From NCBI GenBank assembly GCA_900088475.1, contig FLMG01000355.1, positions 292,805 to 356,804 of the forward strand: 64,000 nucleotides of DNA, written 5' to 3'. Below, one piece after another: positions 37,257-48,031 of the stretch. The notes beneath the pieces are model-generated. The model had not been told where the DNA came from. It searched no databases and was given only the letters and a program-made list of their open reading frames with translations. A program made the translations under genes and the position numbers. The stretch comes from Hyphochytrium catenoides (taxonomy: Eukaryota > Sar > Hyphochytriomycetes > Hyphochytriales > Hyphochytriaceae). How positions within the stretch are numbered: position 1 is the first letter of the stretch; each line of letters starts with the position of its first letter.

Positions 37257-38835
37257 GGAAGGGGATGCTGTTTTTAAACTTTGCTTGGCGGATTGCTGTG
37301 GCCAAACTCTCTATTCTGGCGCGCTAGCTGGAAAGCAGACTTGTTGGTCTCTCCCGCCTCGCCTCAAGTTCGTACGAGGACTGATGATCTACTAGTAGAC
37401 TCTCTTCCAATGAGCGAGGCTGAAGACAAGACCGTGAAAACTTTTATCATAACTAGACCGGCTTGGACATTGTGCTGGATGGGCTGCTGCGCTTCATCAA
37501 ACTGCCAGTAAGGCACGATGCGAAACTTGAAGAAGGATAACCGCAGTACTTCATTTAGGACGAGATGTCCAGTTGTTCTAGTCTAGAGGTTCCTTTATAG
37601 GAGACTTGTACGTGAAAAATGATCTCACCCGCCTTTGTGTCTGTGCCACGAAAGTGCGCATGCTCAATGAAGAAAGCAGTATGTTCATCACGCTGCTTAG
37701 ATGCCGCTTTGTGTTACGGCTATGTAACTCTTAAATTCAACAAGCTCTCTCGTTCTCTTAGTTATACTTCCAGATTCTTGCAATGCAAGTCCATCATGGA
37801 GTAGAAGGTATAACATCTTCAGGGCCTTACCGACTTTAGAGTCTTTGAGAGATTAAAGCAGAAGACTACTTCCAATAAAGCAAATCCTGGATGTCTTTCA
37901 GTCTTGAGCCCAGCATCTTAAGCAGAGATGGGAAGTACAACCTTAAGCTACCACTGAGAATCCACCAAACGCCTTAATAGTGCTGCTATACGTAGGTCAT
38001 ACGGGGAAATAAAGCATCGTCGAAATCGAGTAGAAGAGTTATGTTACCGGACTCTCAGACGTGGGGCTGCTGCTGCTTGCCTTGTCATTTAACATAGTAT
38101 ATCATCCACTAATGAGAATCCCAATCCATCCTCATGAGGCGACACGGTCGTCACTATATGCCTCCTCCTCGCTCTTGCTTTAACACCACCGCTAATTGGT
38201 GGACAAGAATCTCCTATACAACTTGGCTACAGCTCAATTCCCTGGCGAATGTCTTGCCTCTCCACCTACTCTCAGACTGGAAAGGCTGTGTCAGTGGGCT
38301 AGCGGCTGAATAAGATCCGTGCATCATCATCATCTCTCCCTCTCCCGTGTTCTCAATCACGTCTTCACTTCTCTTGCGCGCGACTTTTCTATATCTGCCT
38401 CTTCTACAGTGTCCATAAACGCGTCTCATGGCGTCATCGATTGGAGAAGTAGGCACACGAGTACGATAGCAAATAGTAGAGGCTTTCCATTATAACAGAA
38501 GCAACAAAAAGCTCGCACTGGCGCTTGTTCGCAGGTTAATTAAAGATTGCGGTGCTGGCGGCATTGACGCTCGTCATCTGAACGGAGTGTGGCTTTCTGT
38601 AACAACAGCGGCAACTTCGGCCAAACTCTGTCTTCTGCTGCCTCCCAATAAAATCATCTGTTTCTTTCTGATAGAACCACTCACAAACTGAACTTCCCAA
38701 AGAGCTAAAGGTTGCTATTTATTACATGATGTAGAACCCGAACTACAGTTCTCGATTGTAGGCATAAACCGTGAACAACAACAACATTTTGGGGTGTACT
38801 TGGAACAACCCAAAATTCAAGCGAGAGAAAGGAGG
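37257..38835. other. Intergenic region, no gene recognised
   Basis: About 1.6 kb between the EF-hand gene and the tRNA. Short frames on both strands lack domains and plausible splice partners. Confidence 0.5.
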
Positions 38836-38841
38836 AAAAAA
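38836..38841 (-). terminator. RNA polymerase III terminator of tRNA-Leu
   Basis: Six A residues on the plus strand give a T6 run on the minus strand, four bases beyond the tRNA 3' end. This is the usual Pol III stop signal. Confidence 0.8.
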
Positions 38842-38845
38842 GATG

Positions 38846-38927
38846 TGGGCGAAGTGGGATTCGAACCCACGCGTGCGAACACACCGCAACTTGAGTGCGG
38901 CACCTTAACCAACTCGGTCATCCGCCC
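38846..38927 (-). tRNA. tRNA-Leu (anticodon CAA)
   Basis: An 82-base minus-strand tRNA without intron. The acceptor stem GGGCGGA pairs with TTCGCCC (one G-T pair), with discriminator A. The D arm contains GAGTTGGTTAAGG. The anticodon stem CCGCA/TGCGG encloses the loop CTCAAGT, giving anticodon CAA for UUG codons. A long variable arm (TGTGTTCGCACGC) identifies a class II tRNA, as expected for leucine. The T arm is GTGGGTTCGAATCCCAC. The internal A and B boxes are intact and no CCA is encoded, as in eukaryotes. Confidence 0.95.
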
Positions 38928-40252
38928 ATCTGACTGAGAGTCGAAGCCACACCTTTGGTCTATGTACCTGCCATAGAACAAACACCATTTATTCAATGAT
39001 ACGGTGTACTACGCTGTACAGAATACAGCGGGAGAGTGTGAGAGAAGAGCGAGGAAGAGGACCATTTACGAACTACACCAACTCTTTTGTCTTTTTCGGG
39101 GCTGCCCACCATTTTTTTCCCATGGAAAGAAACATACTTCATCTTGTTGTGTACTAATAACCTTTTGTCATCAACTTTGAAAGTATCAATGCTTCCGAAA
39201 TAATCCAATTCGGCGTTGTGTTTGTGGGAAGAGCCAGTTTTGGGTGATAGAGAGCCAGAGTGCCCAAAGAGCCATTTCTGGTTCGGAGGCTCTCTTACTC
39301 CGTCCCACCTTCAATCTTCGTATCTCTTGCTCTCTCTATCTTGGATCATCCACTCTATCTCCCTCTTGAATGGATGTCCGTCTTCTTATCAATGGCTTTG
39401 CTCAACTCCTTCTCATCTCTGTCGCCCAAGTAGATATATTGACTACCTCTGTCTCTTCTCCCTGTTGCGTCTTTCTCTCTCTCTCTCTCTGTATCTCTCT
39501 CCCTCGTCTCTCTCTGTGTTTCTGTCTTTCTCTCTCCCACTCACTCTTCTTCTTAGTCTTTCCCACCACTTCAATCGCAAGGTCAACGGTTTGACATCTG
39601 CTGATGTGTTGACGATGAAGAGCTTTGAGCTCCAGATGCATCTTCACAAGTGCAGGCAAACATTCTTAGTATGAGCTCCTCTCTCCTGCCCAGTGGGCTG
39701 GCTCTATGCACTGGCGGACTACTCTTCTCTTCCACCGTATCGTATCTTATGGCTCCATTGCGGCTGAGATTAGGCCCTGGGCGGACAAGGGTTCTGCCTT
39801 TAGATAGGATAGCAAGATAACCCCAACCCTTGTGATGAGAGACAATCACCACCATGTTTGTTGCCAGTCTCTCTTACTTCTGTCTCTCTGCCTCCATTCT
39901 CTCTACTATATTTATCGCCTCTTCCCCCCCGCGGCGGAGACTCCATAATCTCCATTTTCTGACTGAGAGTTCCAGCCACCCCGATCTCAGCTTGCGTGCC
40001 ATTCTTGCGCAGTCTGACGAAGCTGGCTCACTCTCACACGCTCTCGCTCCCAGTCCCGTCGCTTACACCTTCGGAACGGGGTTGCCAGACTGAGCCTTTG
40101 TTGGTGTCATTTAAATTTTCTCCCTAGCTGCAGACCTTCAGCAGCTTCGGAGTTCGGAGTTCGCGACCCAGCTAACAGCGCGTCCGCACCTTTATTCTTT
40201 TCTCTCTATCTTCATAACTTATCGTGCTTTCGCTGTTTCCAACTGAAGCACA
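38928..40252. other. Intergenic region
   Basis: About 1.3 kb upstream of the second GH17 gene. It contains a CT-rich tract at about 39455-39560. Reading frames such as 39216-39674 are low-complexity and are not called. The last 150 bases are pyrimidine-rich and probably form the promoter/5'UTR. Confidence 0.5.
39473..39545. repeat. CT-rich low-complexity tract
   Basis: Repeated TCTCTCTCTC runs on the plus strand interrupted by GT and CCC. It resembles, in the opposite orientation, the GA tracts at 1.3-2.2 kb. Confidence 0.7.
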
Positions 40253-41740
40253 ATGCCGCCAAAATCTTTAAAATACCTGCTAGGCTTGGCCCTGCTGGCG
40301 TCCACAGCTGCTGCCAATCAATCTCTCTCCTGCTTCAACTACTCTCCATTTTATCATGAAGATTACTTTAACGGAAGGGTAGCAGAACTGCTCGACAGAG
40401 ACTTCGCGACAGCCAGACGGCGTGGCATTACGTGCGTCAAGACGTTTCACACCGCATTTTTTGGCAATTCGGTCACTGATGTAGCTGCAAAGCACGGACT
40501 TAAAGTTGTACTCGGAGTTTTCATGCAGGATCCAAGCCTTCTGGGGGGGGAAGTAGACAACGCCATCAAAGCCTGCCAGCAACGTCCTGACAGTCTAATC
40601 GGTATCGTCGTGGGCAATGAGAACCTTAACGGGGGGAATCAGGGAGAGTTCTTCGCCATCATTGACAAGATCAAAGGCTCTGGCTGCAGAGTCCCCGTCG
40701 GAACAGCTCAAAAGTCCCCTACTTACCTGGACGGTACCTTCTCCAAAGAGTTTGCGGAGAAGGTGGACTTCATGGGCGTCTCTCTTTACTCTTTCTTTGG
40801 TCCTATCCCTAACCAGGAAAGACCCATCGAACCCATCAGGGGGCAATTAGATAGACTGAGAGGACTTTGGGAAGGGCAAGGGCACAAATTCAGAGCCACA
40901 GAGATTGGCTGGCCGACAGGTGGAAGCTTTGCTGGCAACGTTGGTTCCTTGGAAACTGGCCAGCGGTTTATTGATCAGATTGCAGGGCCGGTCTGTGAGG
41001 GGTATTTTGGCGATTGGATTGCCTTTTTCCAAATGTTTGATGAGCCCAACAAGCAAGGAGGGGAATTTGAGAGGCATTTCGGGCTTCTACAGCCTGACGG
41101 CTCTAACAAGCTTAATATTGACGTCCTGATCCAGTGCTCGAAAGATGCTAATGCTGTTGCTGCTCCTCCGGCGGGGCCAGAGGCTCCTGCACGTGGTCCT
41201 CCAGCACCTGCACCTGGCCCTCCTGCACCTCCTCCAGAGCCTGCACCTACTCCTGCTCCGCCAGCTCCCACTCCTGCTCCTCCGTCCACGACTCCCATGT
41301 ATCCACTCGCTACTGATGCTCCAAAAGATTCCACTGAACCAGTGGTCGTCCAACTTCCCGGTGCTACCTTTACGCCTAGCCCTGCTGATGGTAGCGCCGA
41401 AGGCAATGAGGGCCCCGTCGGCCCGGTGAACGATGATGCAGATAATCAATTGGGCGGTGCGCAGGATGACTCTGACTATGAAGACGAAGGAGAGGACGAT
41501 GGAAGCTCTTCCCTTTCTGTGATCGGTAACGACGGCTTGTCCGGCCCAGACAACAATGTGCCCTGCCCCATTGGCCAGCTCCCGGTCTCTGTTGAGGGCA
41601 TTGGGACCTTCTGTACCGCTATTCCTATCTGTGTTGGTGGGATACCTGACGGCAACTGTCCTCCTCAGCAAGCGGGTCTCCCCAATGGCGCCAGATGTGC
41701 TATCGTGAAGACTGGGGTGGCTGGCTGTGTAAGCAACTAA
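40253..41740 (+). CDS. Secreted GH17 glucanase-like protein with Pro-rich stalk and Cys-rich tail
   Basis: A single-exon frame of 495 residues starting at the ATG in ACAATGCC. Residues 1-21 form a signal peptide (LLGLALLASTAAA). A GH17 beta-1,3-glucanase/glucanosyltransferase barrel covers about residues 24-300, with proton donor Glu123 in IVVGNENLNGG and nucleophile Glu217 in TEIGWPTGG; both catalytic acids are present. A Pro/Ala stalk follows at about 305-345 (repeats of PAPAPGPPAPP type), then an acidic Asp/Glu/Gly segment, then a C-terminal Cys module of about 60 residues with six Cys (CPIGQLPVSVEGIGTFC ... CVGG ... C). I do not recognise that module. The layout suggests a wall-attached enzyme. 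Unlike the GH17 at 22.8 kb it has no introns and no PAN repeats. Confidence 0.88.
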   Translation: MPPKSLKYLLGLALLASTAAANQSLSCFNYSPFYHEDYFNGRVAELLDRDFATARRRGITCVKTFHTAFFGNSVTDVAAKHGLKVVLGVFMQDPSLLGGEVDNAIKACQQRPDSLIGIVVGNENLNGGNQGEFFAIIDKIKGSGCRVPVGTAQKSPTYLDGTFSKEFAEKVDFMGVSLYSFFGPIPNQERPIEPIRGQLDRLRGLWEGQGHKFRATEIGWPTGGSFAGNVGSLETGQRFIDQIAGPVCEGYFGDWIAFFQMFDEPNKQGGEFERHFGLLQPDGSNKLNIDVLIQCSKDANAVAAPPAGPEAPARGPPAPAPGPPAPPPEPAPTPAPPAPTPAPPSTTPMYPLATDAPKDSTEPVVVQLPGATFTPSPADGSAEGNEGPVGPVNDDADNQLGGAQDDSDYEDEGEDDGSSSLSVIGNDGLSGPDNNVPCPIGQLPVSVEGIGTFCTAIPICVGGIPDGNCPPQQAGLPNGARCAIVKTGVAGCVSN

Positions 41741-42211
41741 GGGACAAGCCGGCTACCAACGGGTAAAACACACATAGTGAGCCATCAGACCAGTGTCTGG
41801 GGCCGTAGGGCCGGGAAGCTGCCAATGCTGTCCGTAGGGGTCGCTCTTTTTCCTATAAAGTTTAAATGAAAGCTCCAAGTAGAGTTACAGCATTCCTCCT
41901 CCCCAAGTGCTAGACTGAGATGATGTTCAAGGCTGAAGAATATTCAAGGCAGCAGTGAGCTTCTTCTTTGGAAGGCTTCTCTAGCCTTTCCGTCCGTTGA
42001 GCTGCTCAGTCGATTTGCCAGGGCAGGTGACTCGCAGGGTCTCCAGCATTTCCCTTCCTGCTAAATGCTTGTTATCTTCTGAACTAGCTTCTTTAACCTC
42101 TTGACCATAATCTTGGTGCCTCTCACCGTCTAGTGGTACGATAATCTCTAGCTGAGACATTCTCACTCAATTGCAATAAATTAGAATTAACTCCAGAGCT
42201 GTCAGTGGCGT
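41741..42211. other. Convergent 3' region
   Basis: About 470 bases between the stops of GH17 (plus) and YchF (minus). No gene; both 3'UTRs are expected here. Confidence 0.5.
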
Positions 42212-44785
42212 CTACTTGTTGAAGAGAAAGTGCATGACGTCTCCATCTTGCACAATGTAGTCCTTCCCTTCTGATCTCATAGCCCCAGCTTCCTTGGACT
42301 TCTTCTCTCCCCCGTGCTTCACAAAGTCATCGTAGGAGATAGTCTCTGCTCTAATAAAGTACCTCTCAAAGTCCGAGTGGATCACCCCGGCAGCTTCTGG
42401 CGCCCGAGATCCTTAACAAGTGCCAAAAAAAAAGCGAAGTGCAGAATTAGGCGGAGTGGTCATGTCAAAAACAATGGACTTTCAGAGGGACAGTACGCTA
42501 TTCAGGCCCGGGCGAGGAGAAGACACAGCCTTACCGATTCGAATGTCCCAGGCCCTTGCCTCAGTCTCTCCCACTGTGTAGAATGATTGGAGGTGAAGGA
42601 GACGCTTGGATTCCCTCATAACCTGCAAGGCTGAGAGTCAACAGACTGGGACTGAAAATTTAGGTTGTGCTGCGTCGCGTCTGACCTTAGTAAGCCCTGT
42701 CTCTTTGAGATTGAAGCATTCCAGATACTCCATCTGTGACTCCTCGTCGTCGAAGCCAGCTGCTGCTTCCTCCAGCCCTGCCGACACCACCAGGCAGTCG
42801 GAGCCAGTCCTTTCCGCCTCCTCTTTCACTAGCTGACAAAAGGCATTTCCATCTGCAGCCTCCTCTTCCTTGACATTGCAGACGTACAGTACAGGCTTGG
42901 CGGAAAGGAGTTGGAGGGAGGAGACGTCCTTCCTTAGGTCTTCGGGTACATCTATAGCGTTAGCAGGGATGCCCTCTCCCAGAGATGATGACAGGAGCTG
43001 AAGAGCTTCACGAAGCTGAACGGCGTCTTTGTCTCCCGATCTGTCAACATCCCAGATCCAGAGGGAAGAGAGCAGACGGATATCAGACAGCCCAGAAGCA
43101 GAAGCGTCATAGCCGTACTCGCAGGAATATTGACGACCAGAGGAAGGAGTTACCCTCTATAGATTCAGGCCATCGTTTGCAACCTAGGACGCATGTAGTT
43201 GAGTGGTCTTACCTTGCTTTTTTTGCCAGGTTGGTCAACCTCGATTCCACAGTCTGTAAGTCTGGGAGAGGCGGCCAAGCATGGCGTTAAGCGAAGGACG
43301 GTCTCTCTTATCACGCGCCCATCCCTGTGTGTCATGTCTCTCCTTCTTTAGCCCACTAGTTTACCCCGCTAGTTTCCATTCCGTTAGGGGCTTCTAATCT
43401 CTCTGTCCTGGTCTGGCTTCAATCAACCTCTCCTGGTTACTTGTCCTGCGTCCATCACGGAAGATTCACCCATTACGTCCTTCTGCCTACCTGCCAGTAC
43501 TAGCTCCGAGCGAATCGTCTCCAGGTCCCTTAAGGGGTCTACGGTTGTCTCTACGTGGATAATATTTGGATCCTCGAAGCAGCGAATGACGTGAAGAACT
43601 ACTGCTACTTGACGAATGTTCGATAGAAACTGATTCCCTAGGAACGGCGACGCATTAGTTTATGGGCTAAACGCACCCCGATAGCCAGAGCCTACTAAAG
43701 AGGTTATGACAGATAATGCACCGCTCGAGTCGGAAGGAATAAAGAGGTGATGGCCCATCGTAGCGTGGTGAGTCAGGGTCGAAAAGAAGAGGGACCGCCA
43801 TCAGCAACCAACCTAAGCCTTCTCCCTTGTGAGCGCCTCTCACCAAGCCCGCAATATCTACGAACTCTAACTGCATGAATCAACGCCCCAGATAGGAGAC
43901 AGAACAAGGGTTACGCCAGAGAATAGTGAGAGATTGAAAGAGGAGCCAGACAATAAGCACTGTAGACCAAGGAGGATAGTTCAAAAAGCAGATAGGCGCT
44001 GAAGAGGGCAAGGGATAGACAGAACACGGATGGAGAAGCAAGAGCTGGACACAAATGAAAGAGGCTCATCCCCAGAACCTATAGGAACAGAGAGGAAAGA
44101 AGTGCAGCCGACACCTAGACCGGCCAGACAATATATTGGCGGAGGCGCTGTGTCCCACCTGTGTCTCGACTACTCTCTTAGACTTCTCGATTTCTGCCAA
44201 GACGTGCAGCCGTGGATCCGGCACTGGCACCCGTGCTACGTTTGGCTCTATTGTGCAGAAGGGATAGTTAGCTGCTTGAGCTACCTGTACAGATAGAGAG
44301 TGATGGTGAGGACCAATCCAAGTTCGGCGTTCTCTCCCGCTGTCTCTCTATCTTGGTGTTGTTCGTGTCTCAGTTCCTTACATCTACTTGCTATTTTTCT
44401 CCCTTGCCCCGTCGCTGTCTCTCCATAATCGGTTCTAATTCTCATGCCGTCTTTCGTTTGCAAGCCCTCCCCTCCATGCTTCGTTGTCTCTCGCTATCCC
44501 TTTCTGCTCCTCGCATCTGGGTCTCTTCCAATGCCTCTTTCTCATGCGCTCTGCCAAGAGGCAACTTCGGTCACTTTGTGTGTTCTGCTTTGGCCTCCAC
44601 CGCCTCCTTACCTGACTCTTCGTGAGTGCATTGAATAGCGTGGACTTCCCAACATTGGGCATCCCTACGATGCCGATGGGTCGATGATAGCCTCTACTTT
44701 GCTGAAAGACAGCGCGCAAGGGCCACCCCTGCGCGGCTCGGAGCAACCTCCTGGCGCCCGGAGTGGCAGCACAGAGTCGCAGCAT
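42212..44785 (-). CDS. ychF: Organelle-targeted YchF/Obg-family GTPase
   Basis: An eight-exon minus-strand model of 398 residues: 44612-44785, 44159-44284, 43813-43870, 43491-43637, 43213-43261, 42686-43040, 42535-42622, 42212-42411. G1 is GMPNVGKST (about residues 41-49), G3 is DIAGLV, G4 is NVKE, and the C-terminal TGS domain ends the protein ([15 protein letters not shown]). YchF-type proteins bind ribosomes and hydrolyse ATP or GTP. The first about 33 residues ([20 protein letters not shown] ... RGYH) are basic and lack acidic residues, typical of a mitochondrial or plastid presequence. The G4 motif NVKE resembles bacterial YchF more than the NMSE of cytosolic OLA1, which fits an organellar, bacterial-derived copy. 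Compartment is inferred. Confidence 0.92.
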
Positions 44786-45380
44786 TACGTTGAAGCAGGG
44801 CACACGATGATGAACCTTTCTTGTCAACGCGAGGGCAGAGAGGAAGCGCAAGGCAGCAGGAACGAGCGCTAGCCAAGCCGATATGCGAGAACGGCGTGCG
44901 GCACTGGCTTTTATAAGAGAAAGGAGAGGCCGCCCGCCAAGAAAAACTTGGGGCAAGTGGGAGGGAGGCGAAGAAGTGAGAGAGAGGCATTGACGAAGAG
45001 GTGATGATCGGGGAAGGGCAAAGTGCAGGAGGAGGAGGGACCACCAACAGTGCGAATCCATCATGGGCGGAATAGGAATAGGTGATAGGTCAATGTGCGG
45101 CGTAGCTGTTATTATACACACATTTGCTTTAGTGGTTATTCTTTAGATCAATCGGGTGGCTTACTGCGCTGACGAAGCGTCAAGGTTATTATGGCACAAT
45201 CTGTCTGTCTTTCTCCCTTTCTCTTCTCTCTCTCTCTCTCTCTGTCTCTCTTTCTCACTCACACACACATTCATATGTTTCCTCTATGTTTGGGCTCTAT
45301 CTGATCCTCTCCTTCCTTCTTTGTCAGCAGCAAGCGCGAAGAACGGGAGGATAGGATGAACTTGGCTGGGCCAGCTCCGG
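44786..45380. other. Intergenic, upstream of YchF
   Basis: About 600 bases, probably holding the YchF promoter and the 3'UTR of the AP2 gene. A short CT microsatellite lies at about 45220-45250. No gene is seen. Confidence 0.5.
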
Positions 45381-47182
45381 TTACTTCCTTCCTCGGCCTT
45401 TGTCTTTGTCCTTGTTCATATACTGCTCCTTAGGAAAGTTCGTGATGGCTTGCTCCCCATGATACTGAAGGGCTGCGAGATCATAGGCCTTGGCTGCCTC
45501 CACCTCGGTCTCATACAGGCCTAGCTCAATCTTCCTTCCTCCCACCGTGATGCGCGCCCTCCATTTCTTCTTGTCCTTGCGATAGTACGCACCTCTGAAG
45601 GGTTGGTCCTCGGCATGCTCGCTGTGCAAGACCCCAAGTAAGCCAAATCGTTATCCCACCTTCGTCCTGAAAAGAATCTCTCGCTCTGCTGCCCCTACCA
45701 TGCGCGGAACTGATAACCGGACGTCTTCCGCCTCCTTCCGTACATTCTAGATTTTTCACTGCGATGTTCTCTACTTTTCTCTACCCTGTGAGAATCCTTT
45801 CTCTCTCTCACACACACACATTAAAGCTTCATAGAAACACTTCTGAATCTTACCTAGGGTCCTGATGTTTCACCAGTGACTCCTTCAACTCTGGAGGCTC
45901 TGGCATAGAACACTGCTGCTTTACGAGCTGATAGTAGCTTGCTGCGGATTTTGTTGTCCTCTCATCCGCTCTGATGGTTGCCTCATCGATAGCGTCCATG
46001 ATAAAGGCTCGCACCGCGTCCATGGTGTGAACGCTACCGCTTTGAATCTTGTCTCTCAGTGTCTCTAAGGGTACCGACCACCAATATAACAGGAGCAGCG
46101 AGACAACAGCAAAGCAAGACAGGGGCCAAATGTCAGGACAGAAATGGACCGAAATACAGAGTAGGAGAGAAGAGTCCATCTCCGCATCATAAAGAGCCCA
46201 CGGCGGCGGCACAATCTATTGAGAAGTAGGTCGTGGTCACGCTTCCCGATGACTTAAGATAGCCATAATAGACACATAGACACAAAGACAAACAATCGCC
46301 TCATTCAGGCAAAATAAGCAAGAAATGGATAAAGGCTCTTCCTCTACCACTGTGTGACGGCCCCCACCAACTTACCAATGGCCCTCGTCATAGAAGGAGC
46401 AATCTCTAAGAAGTTATGGTCGGTCAGATTGTTCAGTATGCTCTGAAACCACCGCCGTCTTCTGTTAAAGTTCACATTTGCCGTTTTCTTCCTCCGCGCC
46501 ATGGTATCTTTGGTCTGCTGCGGGTATCTGGAGCAAAGATAAGATAGATGGCCTTGCCTAGTCAGGTTATGACTTACTTTTTAGGCGGAGCTCCAGGTTT
46601 GGCTTTGATCCAGATCTTCAAGGCGTTGTTGAGCTGTGCACGAACTTTGAAAGGCATTTAAGGAACTCTGCATCGTCCCTGAAGGTGAAGCTATGGCTCA
46701 CCGGTTTCATGCTCTCGAATCAGTGCCTCAAAAGCTTTGATTAGCGTCGGGCTGACATTGGAGAAGATTAGAGACGGTAGAATAGCATGAGGCTTAGATG
46801 TGAAACGTACTCTGCATTTTCGACTACTTCCTTTAGTTCTGAGGCTACAGGGAAGGGCTTCACTGGATATAATGAGGCGAATGTGTCCGTCCTAAGCCGC
46901 TTGGTGGCCTCCTGTTGCTCGACAGCAGCAGCCTGCGCCCCCTACAGATGATTAGGCCCCCACAGCCGACCTAGATCTTTTACTGGAGGCTCGAAGACTA
47001 CCAACCTCTTTACGCGTCTCATCCGTAGGAGTCTTTGCGGGAGAAGGCTCTGTAGAGTTTCTCGTCCGCCTCTTGTTGACGCTGTTTGTGCTATAATGGG
47101 CCAAGTAGGTCAAAAGAACAAGGGTTAGACTCATCTATCGTGGCTGTTGGCGTCTCTTCAACCAGTATAACCCCTACCTCAT
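45381..47182 (-). CDS. AP2/ERF-domain protein
   Basis: An eight-exon minus-strand model of 313 residues: 47178-47182 (ATGAG), 47006-47090, 46811-46941, 46702-46751, 46578-46644, 46376-46527, 45854-46064, 45381-45621. All phases agree. The AP2 DNA-binding domain is at the C terminus (about residues 241-298): FRGAYYRKDKKKWRARI, then GGRKIELGLYETEVEAAKAY and AALQYHGEQAITNFP. It has the basic beta-sheet and the amphipathic helix of the family. The N terminus is basic and Ser/Thr-rich (NKRRTRNS), probably nuclear. The middle part (WFQSILNNLTDHNFLEIAP ... LRDKIQSGSVHTMDAVRAF) has a pattern reminiscent of a divergent bromodomain, but without the conserved Asn this is only a suggestion. I infer a nuclear DNA-binding regulator with unknown targets. 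Confidence 0.82.
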
Positions 47183-48031
47183 ATTTCTCTGGTTGGATGG
47201 AAGAGCGCCAGAAGGCCAGGTAACCTCAGCTCAGCATCCAACGCCTCCCTTCCTGTCTGGTTGTATACTCTGAAGAGACTCCAATGCCTGCCAACCGAAT
47301 GAAGCTATGAATCCCTCTGCCAGTGCTAGCTAACTGATAGTTGTTGAGCCTTTTATCGAGCTCCGCGGAGGATCTGGCGCTCCTCCAACAGCAACATCAA
47401 AAAGCTCCACACTGAGACTCAAAAATAGATAACCCAGGTCAGCACAATAACCATAATGGGGCTATTGGGCCTAGGAAGACTCACAGCACTCTAAGAAGGA
47501 TAGGATCCAAAATAGGTTAACCCAGTTGGCCGATCCTGCTCTTCTTGCTTCTTGTGGCGCCGCCGCTGCGCGACTTCCAGGAGACAAGCGCACAAAGGAA
47601 AAAGTGGAGCAGGCTTGAGCTTCTTGTCTGGCCGTTCTCTCCTCTTTCTTTAAAGCACTTTTGGCTGCTTGGAGCTTTGTCGGTGCATCACCGCTCTATA
47701 TGTGACTATGAGCTGCACTTTACTGACTCCAGTTGACCTGAGCATAAGCTAATTATACCTTCTGCCACTCTATGATATCCTACCTGCGACCTGAGATTGC
47801 GTAGGCTCTAGTCGTACTCACGTGTCACCGATCTTTTCCGCTTGTACATTGGAGGCGCTAGCATGTCCTCTTATGCGGACTGAAAGAGAAACACGAACCT
47901 CATTGGCGTCGGCGTAAAGGGAGATTGGGGAAAGGAACTGACACACGTGCTCACAGTTTTGAAGGGATTGCCTTTGCTCTTGACTCCCTTTGATCCCGCA
48001 AAGCACACCCTGAGTTATCCATCCTGACAGG
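47183..48031. other. Divergent promoter region of the AP2 and PCF11-like genes
   Basis: About 850 bases between two divergent start codons. Some minus-strand frames here look basic, but none joins the AP2 gene in phase. No clear core promoter element is visible. Confidence 0.5.

Noticed and set aside
41087-41671. 194-codon minus-strand frame opposite the second GH17
   Set aside because: Arises from the GC-rich Pro/Ala stalk on the coding strand; Arg/Ser low-complexity translation.
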